From Draconibacterium orientale (GTDB lineage: Bacteria > Bacteroidota > Bacteroidia > Bacteroidales > UBA12170): a stretch of 8,031 nt of DNA. The notes under the pieces were generated by a model. That model was not told where the DNA came from. It made no database searches and worked only from the letters and a program-made list of their open reading frames with translations. The stretch's first letter is position 1. Each line of letters begins with the position of its first letter. The position numbers were made by a program, and so were the translations under genes. This document shows, piece by piece, positions 1-6,784 of this stretch. The stretch lies in NCBI GenBank assembly GCA_020718315.1, contig DYSK01000096.1, positions 1 through 8,031 of the forward strand, given 5' to 3'.

Positions 1-2
1 AG

Positions 3-1307
3 TGTAAGCGAAGGAAGGAAGGATGGTGGAAACGATTTAGAAGGCGACAAAAGCAACAAGCCAAATTCAACAAGGCCGAACGGGCACTCAAACGATTGGA
101 AAAAGAACGATTGAGGAGAAACAAGCCGTCGTTTTTCGCCAAAGTTTTTTTCGATTTGAAAACATATAGACAAGAGCAAAAGGAACTGCGGATTGAAAAA
201 GCGAAACTGAGAAAGCATCAACCAAATTTTTATCAGCGATTGAAACTGGATTTTCAAGAATACAGAGCCGAAAGTAAATGGAAAAACCGACAAGCTCTCA
301 AACGGAGGGCTGGTCGTGGTTTTTGGCTCGCGCTTTTCTTAATCTTTCTGGGGCCATTACTCGATTTTAGAGACGAATGGCGCGCCGAGCGCGAAGAAAA
401 AAAGAAATGGAAAGCACGTTATCCTCAGCCAAACTTTTTCCAACGTCTTTGGCTCGAATACCTCGAAAGTCGCGATACGGATAAACAGCGAAAACAATTG
501 GATAAAAAAGTAAGAATGTCGCTGAGTTATGCTGTGGAAGAAGAAAAACGAATTTATTCTTTGCGCCAAGAGGTCGAAAATATGAAAAAAGTTTGGCGTG
601 ACTTGCCGTGGAGTTTTTCGCGTGATATGCAAAATGTGATTGTGATGACCGTGATCTTTGTTTTTGCTTTCAGTTTCAATTTTGGTATTTTTCAACTGGC
701 CAAGTTTTTAGTAGCAGCCGCTTATGGCATTCCGGGCGTTTGGCGCGAAGGCCAAATTGTATTTACAATTCCCGATCCTTCTCTGCTTTGGACCTATTCT
801 TCCGTTTTGTCGGTCTATAGCGTTGGCCCCTTTGTTTTGCTTCTTATCGGATCCGTATTCCAACGCTTGCAAAAAAATCAAGTAGATCAAAGTTCAGTAA
901 AAAGTTTGCTCTTTCTGTGGATTTATGTACACGCTTATATTTTGGTTTTTGGTACTTTTTTAGCCGGCTATTTTACCGATAGAGGATTTGGCTATGTAAT
1001 AGGCTGGATGTATATTCCATGGATGATTGAAGTACCGATGGCGCTGTTTTCGGTAGTGATGCTTTGGGTAATTGGTTATAAAATTGGTCGCAAATTTTTG
1101 ATTTTCCGTCATTCAAACCAATTTATTGATGGCGTATTGGCTCAACTTTATTTCAAATTTGTCAACTTTTATGTACCTATTATTTTCGGACTCGGAATAT
1201 TGTTTCTAATCGGATTCAATGATAACGATTTTACTCAAAATGTGGTTTATCTGAGTGTGCTAACCATGTTGACTCCCACACTTCGGTTTATTCCTGAAAA
1301 AATTTAG
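3..1307 (+). CDS. Hypothetical multi-pass membrane protein with charged N-terminal repeats, 5'-partial
   Basis: I do not recognise the family. The frame has no stop back to the window edge and no in-frame ATG until codon 141 counted from a TTG at 96. The repeats begin well before that ATG, so the gene probably starts outside the window. Counting from the TTG, residues 1-170 are very rich in Lys, Arg and Glu. They carry a degenerate repeat of about 32 residues (KPSFFAKVFFDLKTYRQE, QPNFYQRLKLDFQEYRAE, a variant ending LDFRDEWRAE, and QPNFFQRLWLEYLESRD). The third copy holds a short hydrophobic stretch (about 76-89). Residues 179-400 contain about six membrane segments (near 179-209, 232-255, 270-292, 299-328, 358-374, 382-395) with a histidine (H279) inside the third. 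The charged part is probably cytoplasmic by the positive-inside rule. No catalytic motif was found. pepD follows 53 bases downstream on the same strand, so co-transcription is possible but function is not implied. Confidence 0.8.
   Translation, partial: CKRRKEGWWKRFRRRQKQQAKFNKAERALKRLEKERLRRNKPSFFAKVFFDLKTYRQEQKELRIEKAKLRKHQPNFYQRLKLDFQEYRAESKWKNRQALKRRAGRGFWLALFLIFLGPLLDFRDEWRAEREEKKKWKARYPQPNFFQRLWLEYLESRDTDKQRKQLDKKVRMSLSYAVEEEKRIYSLRQEVENMKKVWRDLPWSFSRDMQNVIVMTVIFVFAFSFNFGIFQLAKFLVAAAYGIPGVWREGQIVFTIPDPSLLWTYSSVLSVYSVGPFVLLLIGSVFQRLQKNQVDQSSVKSLLFLWIYVHAYILVFGTFLAGYFTDRGFGYVIGWMYIPWMIEVPMALFSVVMLWVIGYKIGRKFLIFRHSNQFIDGVLAQLYFKFVNFYVPIIFGLGILFLIGFNDNDFTQNVVYLSVLTMLTPTLRFIPEKI
123..482 (+). 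repeat. Four degenerate ~32-residue protein repeats
   Basis: This is a protein-level repeat inside the first gene. Copies centre on FFDLKTYR (residues 18-25 from the TTG at 96), KLDFQEYR (50-57), LLDFRDEWR (88-96) and WLEYLESR (119-126). Spacing of the central acidic residue (D20, D52, D90, E121) is 32, 38 and 31. Three copies start with P-[SN]-F-[FY]-x-[KR]. In the third, that half is replaced by a hydrophobic run starting GFWLALFLIF. A further half-copy (GWWKRF) may lie at about 21-38, before the TTG. The DNA copies are too diverged to show as nucleotide repeats, so this is an old duplication. Confidence 0.6.
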
Positions 1308-1360
1308 ATCTCGTTTCGATAAAATGAAATAACAAAATTGCTCAAAAACGAATAAGACTT

Positions 1361-2815
1361 ATGAATAAATCAATCCGGCAATTACAGCCTCAAATCGTTT
1401 GGGAATTCTTCGACGAAATTTGTCAAATCCCGCGCCCTTCAAAACAGGAAGAAAAAATAAAAGTGTATTTAAGAAGCTTTGCCGCCTTGCATCAATTGGA
1501 AATTTTGGAAGACGAAATTGGAAACATTCTCATTCGCAAACCAGCCTTTAAAGGATTTGAGGCATATCCGTGGGTTGTATTGCAAAGCCATTTGGATATG
1601 GTTTGTGAGAAAAACAGCGATTGTACGCACGATTTTCAAAAAGATCCAATCCAAACGCAAATTGATGGCGAATGGGTAAAAGCAATGGGAACCACACTTG
1701 GAGCCGATGATGGCATTGGCGTTGCCGTTCAATTGGCCATTTTGTCTTCCAAAACCATTGAACACGGTCCGCTGGAATGTTTGTTTACCATCGACGAAGA
1801 AACCGGACTTACAGGCGCTTTTGGGCTTCAACCCGGTTTTTTGAAAAGCGAACTGTTGCTGAATCTCGATTCCGAAGACGAAGGTGAATTGTTTATTGGC
1901 TGCGCGGGAGGAAAAGATACGATTGTCACTTTCGAATTGAAATTGGAAAAAGCACCTTCGCAATCAATTTGGTATAAAATAGAAGTAAAAGGTTTGAAAG
2001 GCGGCCATTCGGGCGACGATATTCAAAAAGGGCTTGGCAATGCAAATAAAATCTTGAACCGAATTCTTTACGACTCGGTAAGCGATTTTGATGTGCGACT
2101 GGCTTTTTTTGATGGTGGAAACCTGCGCAATGCCATTGCACGCGAAGCTTTTGCCGAGATTTGTATTTCGGAACGATGGGTAAACGATTTTGAAACAATG
2201 CTCACCAAAATTTCGGCCCACATCAAAGAAGAACTTTCTATCACCGAACCAAATTTGAAAATTGAATTCTTTCAAATGCCATCCAACGAAAAAGTGCTTG
2301 CCTCGGATTTGCAAAAACGCTTGCTAAATGCTATTTATGCTTGTCCTCATGGAGTGATTGCCTGGTCGCAAGAAATTCCAAATTTTGTTGAAACATCCAC
2401 CAATCTGGCTTCCGTAAAAACGCTGACTGATCGTATTTTGGTTACAACTAGCCAAAGATCAAGTTCAGAATCGGCTAAAAAAGACATTGTAAATAGGGTA
2501 GCGGCTGTATTTCATTTGGCCGGTGCCGAAGTTAGTCATAGCGATGGTTATCCTGGCTGGAAACCAAATCCAAATTCCAAAATTGTGGCAATAACAAGCC
2601 TGGCGTACGTAAAACTATTTCATCTAAAACCAAAAGTTTTGGCTATTCACGCAGGTTTGGAATGCGGTTTGATTGGCGAAAAATATCCTAATATGGAAAT
2701 GATTTCATTTGGACCAACCATCAAAGGAGCCCATTCGCCCGATGAACGAATTAAAATTGACACGGTTCAAATGTTTTGGGATTTAACGCTCGAAATTTTG
2801 AAAAAGGTAAAATAA
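1361..2815 (+). CDS. pepD: Xaa-His dipeptidase PepD (aminoacyl-histidine dipeptidase, M20C)
   Basis: This is a cytosolic zinc exopeptidase that hydrolyses Xaa-His dipeptides such as carnosine and other dipeptides, feeding amino-acid recycling. All the signature blocks of the M20C family are visible. LQSHLDMVCEKN holds metal ligand H77 and catalytic D79. GTTLGADDGIG holds bridging D116. FTIDEETGL holds catalytic base E146 and ligand E147. LNLDSED holds D170, and GAHSPDER holds H458. GLKGGHSGDDI (about 211-221) marks the lid/dimerisation domain inserted between the two halves of the catalytic domain. At 484 residues it matches the usual length of about 485. The ATG at 1361 gives the expected N-terminus, with IPRPS at 23-27 and no signal peptide. 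The sequence before it is A-rich and lacks a Shine-Dalgarno site, as is common in Bacteroidota. No -7 element is evident in the 53-base gap, so it may share a transcript with the gene before it. Nothing is missing or broken. Confidence 0.95.
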   Translation: MNKSIRQLQPQIVWEFFDEICQIPRPSKQEEKIKVYLRSFAALHQLEILEDEIGNILIRKPAFKGFEAYPWVVLQSHLDMVCEKNSDCTHDFQKDPIQTQIDGEWVKAMGTTLGADDGIGVAVQLAILSSKTIEHGPLECLFTIDEETGLTGAFGLQPGFLKSELLLNLDSEDEGELFIGCAGGKDTIVTFELKLEKAPSQSIWYKIEVKGLKGGHSGDDIQKGLGNANKILNRILYDSVSDFDVRLAFFDGGNLRNAIAREAFAEICISERWVNDFETMLTKISAHIKEELSITEPNLKIEFFQMPSNEKVLASDLQKRLLNAIYACPHGVIAWSQEIPNFVETSTNLASVKTLTDRILVTTSQRSSSESAKKDIVNRVAAVFHLAGAEVSHSDGYPGWKPNPNSKIVAITSLAYVKLFHLKPKVLAIHAGLECGLIGEKYPNMEMISFGPTIKGAHSPDERIKIDTVQMFWDLTLEILKKVK

Positions 2816-2945
2816 ACCAAATCGCCCAGACGAAAGAGAATTTCTTACTGTTAAATTTTTATTCGCTCCAGTTGAAGTGCGATTGCATAATGAGCTTATT
2901 TGGTTTTCTTTACAAATTTGTTTGTTTCAAAGTAGCGAAATCTCA

Positions 2946-2966
2946 TGCATCGACATGCACTTTTTT
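2946..2966 (+). terminator. Candidate intrinsic terminator after pepD
   Basis: TGCAT (2946-2950), a CGAC loop, and ATGCA (2955-2959) form a 5-bp stem. One base later comes a run of six T (2961-2966). On the plus strand this fits a short rho-independent terminator for pepD, about 130 bases past its stop. The T-run overlaps the last two bases of the mntP stop codon on the other strand. The stem is short and only moderately GC-rich, so strength is uncertain. The rest of the 2816-2964 gap shows no gene I can support. Confidence 0.45.
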
Positions 2967-3531
2967 ATTGAAAATAAAGATGTTCAAGAAGGATTTTAAT
3001 TCCAATTCCAATCAAAATAAGTCCGCCTAATAATTCCATTTTTTTTCCTAGGCGTTGTCCGTAAAATTTTCCGATTTGTATTCCTATCAAACTCAAAATA
3101 AAAGTAACTAGAAAAATAATGAGTACCGGAACGACAATATTAATCTCTAAAAATGCAAAACTTACACCAACTGCCAAGGCATCGATGCTAGTCCCTATTC
3201 CTTGGCCTATTAATTTTAAACGTGTTAATTGCTGACTCCTTATCTCGTCTGAATGATAGTGTTTAAGACTTTCGAAAATCATTTTCGACCCAATCAAAAA
3301 CAGCAATACGAAAGCAATCCAATGATCGTAATCTTGAATGGAGTGTTGAAAACCGCTCGCCAAATACCAGCCAATAAAAGGCATAATACCTTGAAAAAGA
3401 GCCAAATTGGCCGAAGATTTAAAAATCAACCATGTGTTCAGTTTCTTTATAGACAGTCCGTTGGCAAGCGAAACAGCAAAACTATCGAGCGACAACCCAA
3501 AAGCAATGAAAAAAAGTGTGAGAAAGTCCAT
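2965..3531 (-). CDS. mntP: Putative manganese efflux pump MntP
   Basis: This is an inner-membrane Mn(II) exporter of the MntP (DUF204) family, which protects cells from manganese excess. The family fold is two related three-helix halves, and six hydrophobic segments are visible. Each half carries its conserved acidic motif: GLSLDSFAVSLANG near the N-terminus (Asp16) and GTSIDALAVGVSFAFL in the middle (Asp117). From the ATG at 3531 the protein has 188 residues, the same as E. coli MntP. A TTG one codon earlier (3534) would add one residue. I prefer the ATG because it overlaps the glmM stop as TGATG, a typical arrangement for coupled translation. No independent promoter or Shine-Dalgarno site is visible, so expression probably depends on the glmM transcript. 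No yybP-ykoY manganese riboswitch is apparent. Family assignment is strong; substrate specificity is by family. Confidence 0.93.
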   Translation of the reverse strand: MDFLTLFFIAFGLSLDSFAVSLANGLSIKKLNTWLIFKSSANLALFQGIMPFIGWYLASGFQHSIQDYDHWIAFVLLFLIGSKMIFESLKHYHSDEIRSQQLTRLKLIGQGIGTSIDALAVGVSFAFLEINIVVPVLIIFLVTFILSLIGIQIGKFYGQRLGKKMELLGGLILIGIGIKILLEHLYFQ

Positions 3532-4931
3532 CAAGATTCTTTAGGAAGTAAAAGTTCTCCAATGTCCTTTTTAATTTTATCGGCCAAATGCTCCGCTTTT
3601 GATAAATTGTTGCTTTCGGCATAAATACGAATGATGGGTTCTGTATTGGATTTGCGCAAGTGAACCCATTCAGTATCAAAATCAATTTTTACACCATCGA
3701 TGGTTGTAATACGTTCGTTTTTATATTTTAAAGCTATATTGGCCAAGAGCGCATCAATGTCCATGCCTTCCTCAAGGTTGATTTTGTTTTTGCTGATATA
3801 GAAATCAGGATAAGACGCCCGAATCATGCTTGCTTTTTGTTTGCGTTGAGCCATTAAACTCAAGAATAATGCGATTCCGAGTAAAGCATCTCGGCCGTAA
3901 TGAAGTTCAGGATAAATTACTCCACCATTTCCTTCACCACCTATAATTGCATTTGTTTCCTTCATTTTTTCTACCACATTTACTTCTCCAACAGCCGATG
4001 CATGATAAAGGCTCTGGTGCAAATGTGTTACCGCTTGCAATGCACGAGTGGAAGACAAATTGGATACCGTATTTCCGGCAGTATGCGACAACACATAATC
4101 AGCAACCGCAACCAAGGTGTATTCCTCGCCAAATGCATCGCCATTTTCTTTGATGATAGCCAGCCGATCTACATCTGGATCAACAGAAAATCCTACGTCG
4201 GCATTTTCTCTTACAACAATTTCGGATAAAGCGGTCAGGTGTTCGGGAAGTGGCTCGGGATTGTGCGGGAAAATGCCCGTCGGCTCACAATAAAGTTCCA
4301 CAATTTGATCTACGCCCAAGGCTTTCAACAAAGGCGGAATCGAAATACCGCCGGTTGAGTTTACGGCATCAATAGCCACTTTAAAATTCGCTTGGCGAAT
4401 GGCTTCTACATCAACCAATTCTAAAGCCAATATTTTTTCGATATGCTTCTCAATTTGACTATTGTCGTAAGTTATATTTCCCAATTTATCGATAGGTGCA
4501 AATTCAAAAGATTGGTTTTCAATCAAATCCAATACCATTTTGCCTTGCTGTGCCGAGATAAACTCGCCTTTCGAATTGACCAATTTTAACGCATTCCATT
4601 GTTTTGGATTGTGACTAGCAGTGAGAATAATTCCTCCATCTGCTTTTAAATCGGTAACAGCCATTTCAACAGTTGGCGTGGTGGATAATCCAAGCGAAAC
4701 CACATGAGCGCCCATTGCAACCAAAGATTGATTTACCAAAGATTCTACCATAGCTCCCGATATGCGTGCATCGCGGCCTACAACAATAGTAGGTGCTTTC
4801 TTATTGCTTTCCGATTGAATAAAACAAGCAAATGCACTGGCAAAATTTACGATGTCCACAGGAGTTAAATTTGCATTGGCTTTGCCGCCTATCGTTCCTC
4901 TGAAACCTGAGATTGATTTTATGAGCGTCAT
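3531..4931 (-). CDS. glmM: Phosphoglucosamine mutase (alpha-D-phosphohexomutase family)
   Basis: This cytosolic enzyme interconverts glucosamine-6-phosphate and glucosamine-1-phosphate, the step before UDP-GlcNAc for peptidoglycan and outer-membrane glycans. Four family motifs appear in order. TASHNP carries the phosphorylated catalytic S106. DPDVDR (251-256) holds the three Mg-binding Asp. GEGNGG (332-337) is the sugar-specificity loop. RKSNTEP (426-432) with R435 binds the substrate phosphate. Length (466) is slightly above the ~445 typical of E. coli GlmM. The N-terminus MTLIKSISGFRGTIGG matches the form usual in Bacteroidota and supports the ATG at 4931. DPDVDR and SNTEP differ from the DGDGDR and SGTEP of proteobacterial GlmM and resemble archaeal-type mutases. 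Phosphomannomutase or phosphoglucomutase activity is therefore possible, alone or in addition. It is first in a two-gene unit with mntP and divergent from the TPR gene. Confidence 0.9.
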   Translation of the reverse strand: MTLIKSISGFRGTIGGKANANLTPVDIVNFASAFACFIQSESNKKAPTIVVGRDARISGAMVESLVNQSLVAMGAHVVSLGLSTTPTVEMAVTDLKADGGIILTASHNPKQWNALKLVNSKGEFISAQQGKMVLDLIENQSFEFAPIDKLGNITYDNSQIEKHIEKILALELVDVEAIRQANFKVAIDAVNSTGGISIPPLLKALGVDQIVELYCEPTGIFPHNPEPLPEHLTALSEIVVRENADVGFSVDPDVDRLAIIKENGDAFGEEYTLVAVADYVLSHTAGNTVSNLSSTRALQAVTHLHQSLYHASAVGEVNVVEKMKETNAIIGGEGNGGVIYPELHYGRDALLGIALFLSLMAQRKQKASMIRASYPDFYISKNKINLEEGMDIDALLANIALKYKNERITTIDGVKIDFDTEWVHLRKSNTEPIIRIYAESNNLSKAEHLADKIKKDIGELLLPKES

Positions 4932-4984
4932 AAATACCTATTTGAATACTACTGAATTTTAAGTAGAATGTGTTTTTACGGCTG

Positions 4985-4992
4985 CAAATATA
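4985..4992 (-). promoter_or_regulatory. Candidate Bacteroidota -7 element for glmM-mntP
   Basis: On the minus strand this reads TATATTTG followed by CAG, an exact match to the Bacteroidota -7 consensus TAnnTTTG. It lies 53 bases before the glmM start, giving a leader of roughly 45-50 bases. No good -33 TTTG sits at the usual distance; the nearest TTTTG is only about 9 bases upstream. The element is therefore only half-supported. Confidence 0.45.
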
Positions 4993-5035
4993 CGTGAATT
5001 ACAAAACCGATAGAAGGAGCAATGGCTCATTTTTG

Positions 5036-5052
5036 AAATGTTTTGAACATTT
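5036..5052. promoter_or_regulatory. Perfect 7-3-7 palindrome, candidate operator
   Basis: AAATGTT, a TTG spacer and AACATTT form a perfect 7-bp inverted repeat spanning 17 bases. It lies between the divergent glmM and TPR starts, about 45 bases upstream of the glmM -7 candidate and about 80 bases upstream of the TPR one. Its size and symmetry suit a dimeric DNA-binding regulator. I could not match it to a named site, and an AT-rich dyad of this size can arise by chance. Confidence 0.3.
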
Positions 5053-5101
5053 AAGTCACACTTCAAATTGTCAATAAATTTGTGAATAAATGGAAGTGAA
5101 T

Positions 5102-5112
5102 GCTCCGGGAGC
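5102..5112. promoter_or_regulatory. GC-rich dyad GCTCC-G-GGAGC upstream of the TPR gene
   Basis: A perfect 5-bp inverted repeat with a single central base, notably GC-rich within an AT-rich gap. It sits 18 bases before the TPR -7 candidate, about where a regulator or the -33 element would lie. It could be an operator half of a larger site or chance. Confidence 0.25.
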
Positions 5113-5130
5113 TTGTGTTTAAATAATTTG

Positions 5131-5138
5131 TAATTTTG
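5131..5138 (+). promoter_or_regulatory. Candidate Bacteroidota -7 element for the TPR gene
   Basis: TAATTTTG matches TAnnTTTG exactly and ends 19 bases before the ATG at 5158, implying a very short leader. A TTG at 5113-5115 could serve as -33, but its 15-base spacer is shorter than the usual 19 or so. A near match (TAATTTG, 5124-5130) lies just upstream. Confidence 0.4.
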
Positions 5139-5157
5139 GGGCGGAATATAGAGCGAT

Positions 5158-6582
5158 ATGGGTGAAGAGTTTGATTTCTATTCGGAGGAAGAAATAAAAG
5201 AGATTGTTCAACGTTTTCAAGAAACACTTGAAACGAAAAAATCACTTTTTTTTGATATAGACGAATTATCGGCTGTTATCGACAATTATTTTGAGCAGGG
5301 GAATCTGGAAATGCTGAAAAATGTACTTCATTATTCCTTGGAGCAGTATCCGGGAAATTACGAATTTCTTCTAAAAAAAGCACAATATTACGCTTTGGCC
5401 GATATGCCCGAAAAAGGATTGGAGCTTCTGGATGAATTGGGCAATATCGGGGATTCGGATTTTTACATGACAAAAGGCTCGCTGCTCAGTCAGCTTCAGT
5501 ATTATCGCGAAGCGATTGAAGAATATACGCATGCGCTGAATCAAAATCACGACCTAATAGAAGTGTATTCCAATATCGCATTCGAATACGAAAACCTAGA
5601 ACAATACGATAAAGCATTGGATTATTTGTTCAAAGTATTGGCCATTGAGCCCGACAACGAACACACATTGAGCGAAATAGGATTGTGTTACGAAATGGCC
5701 GATCGATCGAAAGATGCCATTTTGTTTTTCAAAGATTTTATCGATAAATATCCTTATAATAAAGGAGCTTGGTTCAATCTTGCCATCTCCTACAATTCGA
5801 ATGGCGATAGTGAAAAAGCCATTGAAGCCTACGAATATGTTTTAGCAATCGATGAAGAATATGCCTCCGCTTGGTTCAATATTGCCAATATTTATTTTAG
5901 TTTGGGAAATTACGAGAAAGCGATCGAATATTACAACGAAACAATCAATAAAGAAGAGCCGGATGTAGTTTCTTATTACTTTTTGGCCGAAGCCTACGAG
6001 CAGAGCGATATGCTGGAAAATGCACTTAAAATCTACAAAGAGGCTGTGAAAATCAATTCCACTTTCATCGAGGCTTTCCTTGGACTTGCCCGTACTTATT
6101 TCAAACTGGGCGATCTGAAATCGGCTTACGAAAGTATTGTGAAAGCAACTGTAATAGAAGAACATATGCCGTTGTTTTGGAATTTGCGTTCTGTTCGATT
6201 GAAAGAACAAGGCTATGGCAAATTGGCTCGCTTTTTAAGCGATTATTTAATAAAGAACAATCCCAAAGAATCGGCTTTTTATGTGAATAGAGCAATACTA
6301 GATATCATCGATGGTGATTTTTCGGATGCCTTGAAAACAATAGTAAAAGGCTTGAAAAAAGCGCCGAACGACGCTCAAAAAGGACTTTTGCTTTATTTTA
6401 AAGGGCTTTTCGAAATGCTGGAAGGCAATCTTCAAGATGGTTTGGCCGATTTCGAAACGGCCATCAACTTAAATAGAATGGAATTCTACAACCCAATTTT
6501 GCAAGGCGAATTGATTGGTCTGGAAATAGAATCATTGGATTTGCTTTTTGCCAAATATGATTTACACATCGAAAAAGACTAA
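5158..6582 (+). CDS. Tetratricopeptide-repeat protein
   Basis: A 474-residue soluble protein built almost wholly of TPR helix pairs, with no signal peptide or membrane segment, so it probably acts in the cytosol as a protein-binding scaffold. Canonical repeats are clear at about 100-265: YYREAIEEYTHALNQNHDL, QYDKALDYLFKVLAIEPDN, GDSEKAIEAYEYVLAIDEEY and GNYEKAIEYYNETINKEEPD. A good copy follows at 270-304 (MLENALKIYKEAVKINSTF). More degenerate copies occupy about 305-440 (GDLKSAYESIVKATVIEEHM; GNLQDGLADFETAINLN). The N-terminal 100 residues look helical and acidic, with weak repeat character. Conserved Trp-Phe-Asn (AWFNLA, AWFNIA) starts two helices. The ATG at 5158 is the first in frame, and the GAGCG just before it is a weak ribosome site. 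It diverges from glmM across a shared 226-base gap. No partner can be deduced; TPR proteins of this size are common in Bacteroidota. Confidence 0.9.
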   Translation: MGEEFDFYSEEEIKEIVQRFQETLETKKSLFFDIDELSAVIDNYFEQGNLEMLKNVLHYSLEQYPGNYEFLLKKAQYYALADMPEKGLELLDELGNIGDSDFYMTKGSLLSQLQYYREAIEEYTHALNQNHDLIEVYSNIAFEYENLEQYDKALDYLFKVLAIEPDNEHTLSEIGLCYEMADRSKDAILFFKDFIDKYPYNKGAWFNLAISYNSNGDSEKAIEAYEYVLAIDEEYASAWFNIANIYFSLGNYEKAIEYYNETINKEEPDVVSYYFLAEAYEQSDMLENALKIYKEAVKINSTFIEAFLGLARTYFKLGDLKSAYESIVKATVIEEHMPLFWNLRSVRLKEQGYGKLARFLSDYLIKNNPKESAFYVNRAILDIIDGDFSDALKTIVKGLKKAPNDAQKGLLLYFKGLFEMLEGNLQDGLADFETAINLNRMEFYNPILQGELIGLEIESLDLLFAKYDLHIEKD

Positions 6583-6683
6583 ACATATTTTTTAAGCGTC
6601 GTTTCAATAATCATAATAGGTGCTTCGGCAAGCATTTTCATCGCGCCATTGATCCAATTTGTATAAATCGTAAATTCATTCAT
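6579..6683 (-). CDS. Possible 34-residue small protein, unrecognised
   Basis: This short minus-strand ORF begins with ATG at 6683 (MNEFTIYTNWINGAMKML at the N-terminus) and ends with TAG at 6579, overlapping the TPR stop tail-to-tail by four bases. It is mildly hydrophobic and would form one helix, with KKY near the C-terminus. Its frame stays open 11 codons further upstream without another ATG. Composition resembles a real protein, but length gives little statistical support and no promoter was found. It could be a small protein, the remnant of a longer gene, or chance. Confidence 0.2.
   Translation of the reverse strand: MNEFTIYTNWINGAMKMLAEAPIMIIETTLKKYV
6618..6638 (+). terminator. Weak terminator-like hairpin after the TPR gene
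   Basis: TGCTT (6621-6625), a CGGC loop and AAGCA (6630-6634) form a perfect 5-bp stem followed by TTTT. G-U and A-U pairs could lengthen the stem by about three. It lies about 40 bases past the TPR stop. The T-run is short, so this may be weak or fortuitous. Confidence 0.3.
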
Positions 6684-6759
6684 GGCTTTCTGGCTCGAAA
6701 AATTGACAATATTCCATCAGTTAGACAAATAATTTAGCTGAAACTTTCGCTATATTCCT

Positions 6760-6767
6760 TACTTTTG
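6760..6767 (+). promoter_or_regulatory. Candidate -7 element for the beta-barrel gene
   Basis: TACTTTTG matches TAnnTTTG exactly and ends 17 bases before the ATG at 6785. No clear -33 TTG is found at the expected distance. The short leader (CTCGGGGAATGAGCA) holds a GGGG run that might aid initiation. Confidence 0.35.
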
Positions 6768-6784
6768 ACCTCGGGGAATGAGCA

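Noticed and set aside
1469..2314. Long minus-strand ORFs opposite pepD
   Set aside because: They are antisense shadows of a complete, motif-bearing pepD.
2912..2921. ACAAATTTGT palindrome
   Set aside because: It is a 10-bp AT-rich palindrome between converging gene ends, easily due to chance and not placed to regulate a start.
2776..3030. 84-codon plus-strand ORF starting inside the pepD 3' end
   Set aside because: It overlaps pepD in another frame and then the mntP 3' end, has no promoter or start signal, and its product has no recognisable features.
3253..3624. 123-codon plus-strand ORF opposite mntP and the glmM 3' end
   Set aside because: It lies antisense to two confidently assigned genes and has no family features.
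5017..5028. GAGC-AATG-GCTC hairpin followed by a short T-run
   Set aside because: A 4-bp stem is too weak for a terminator, and it is upstream of, not after, both divergent genes.
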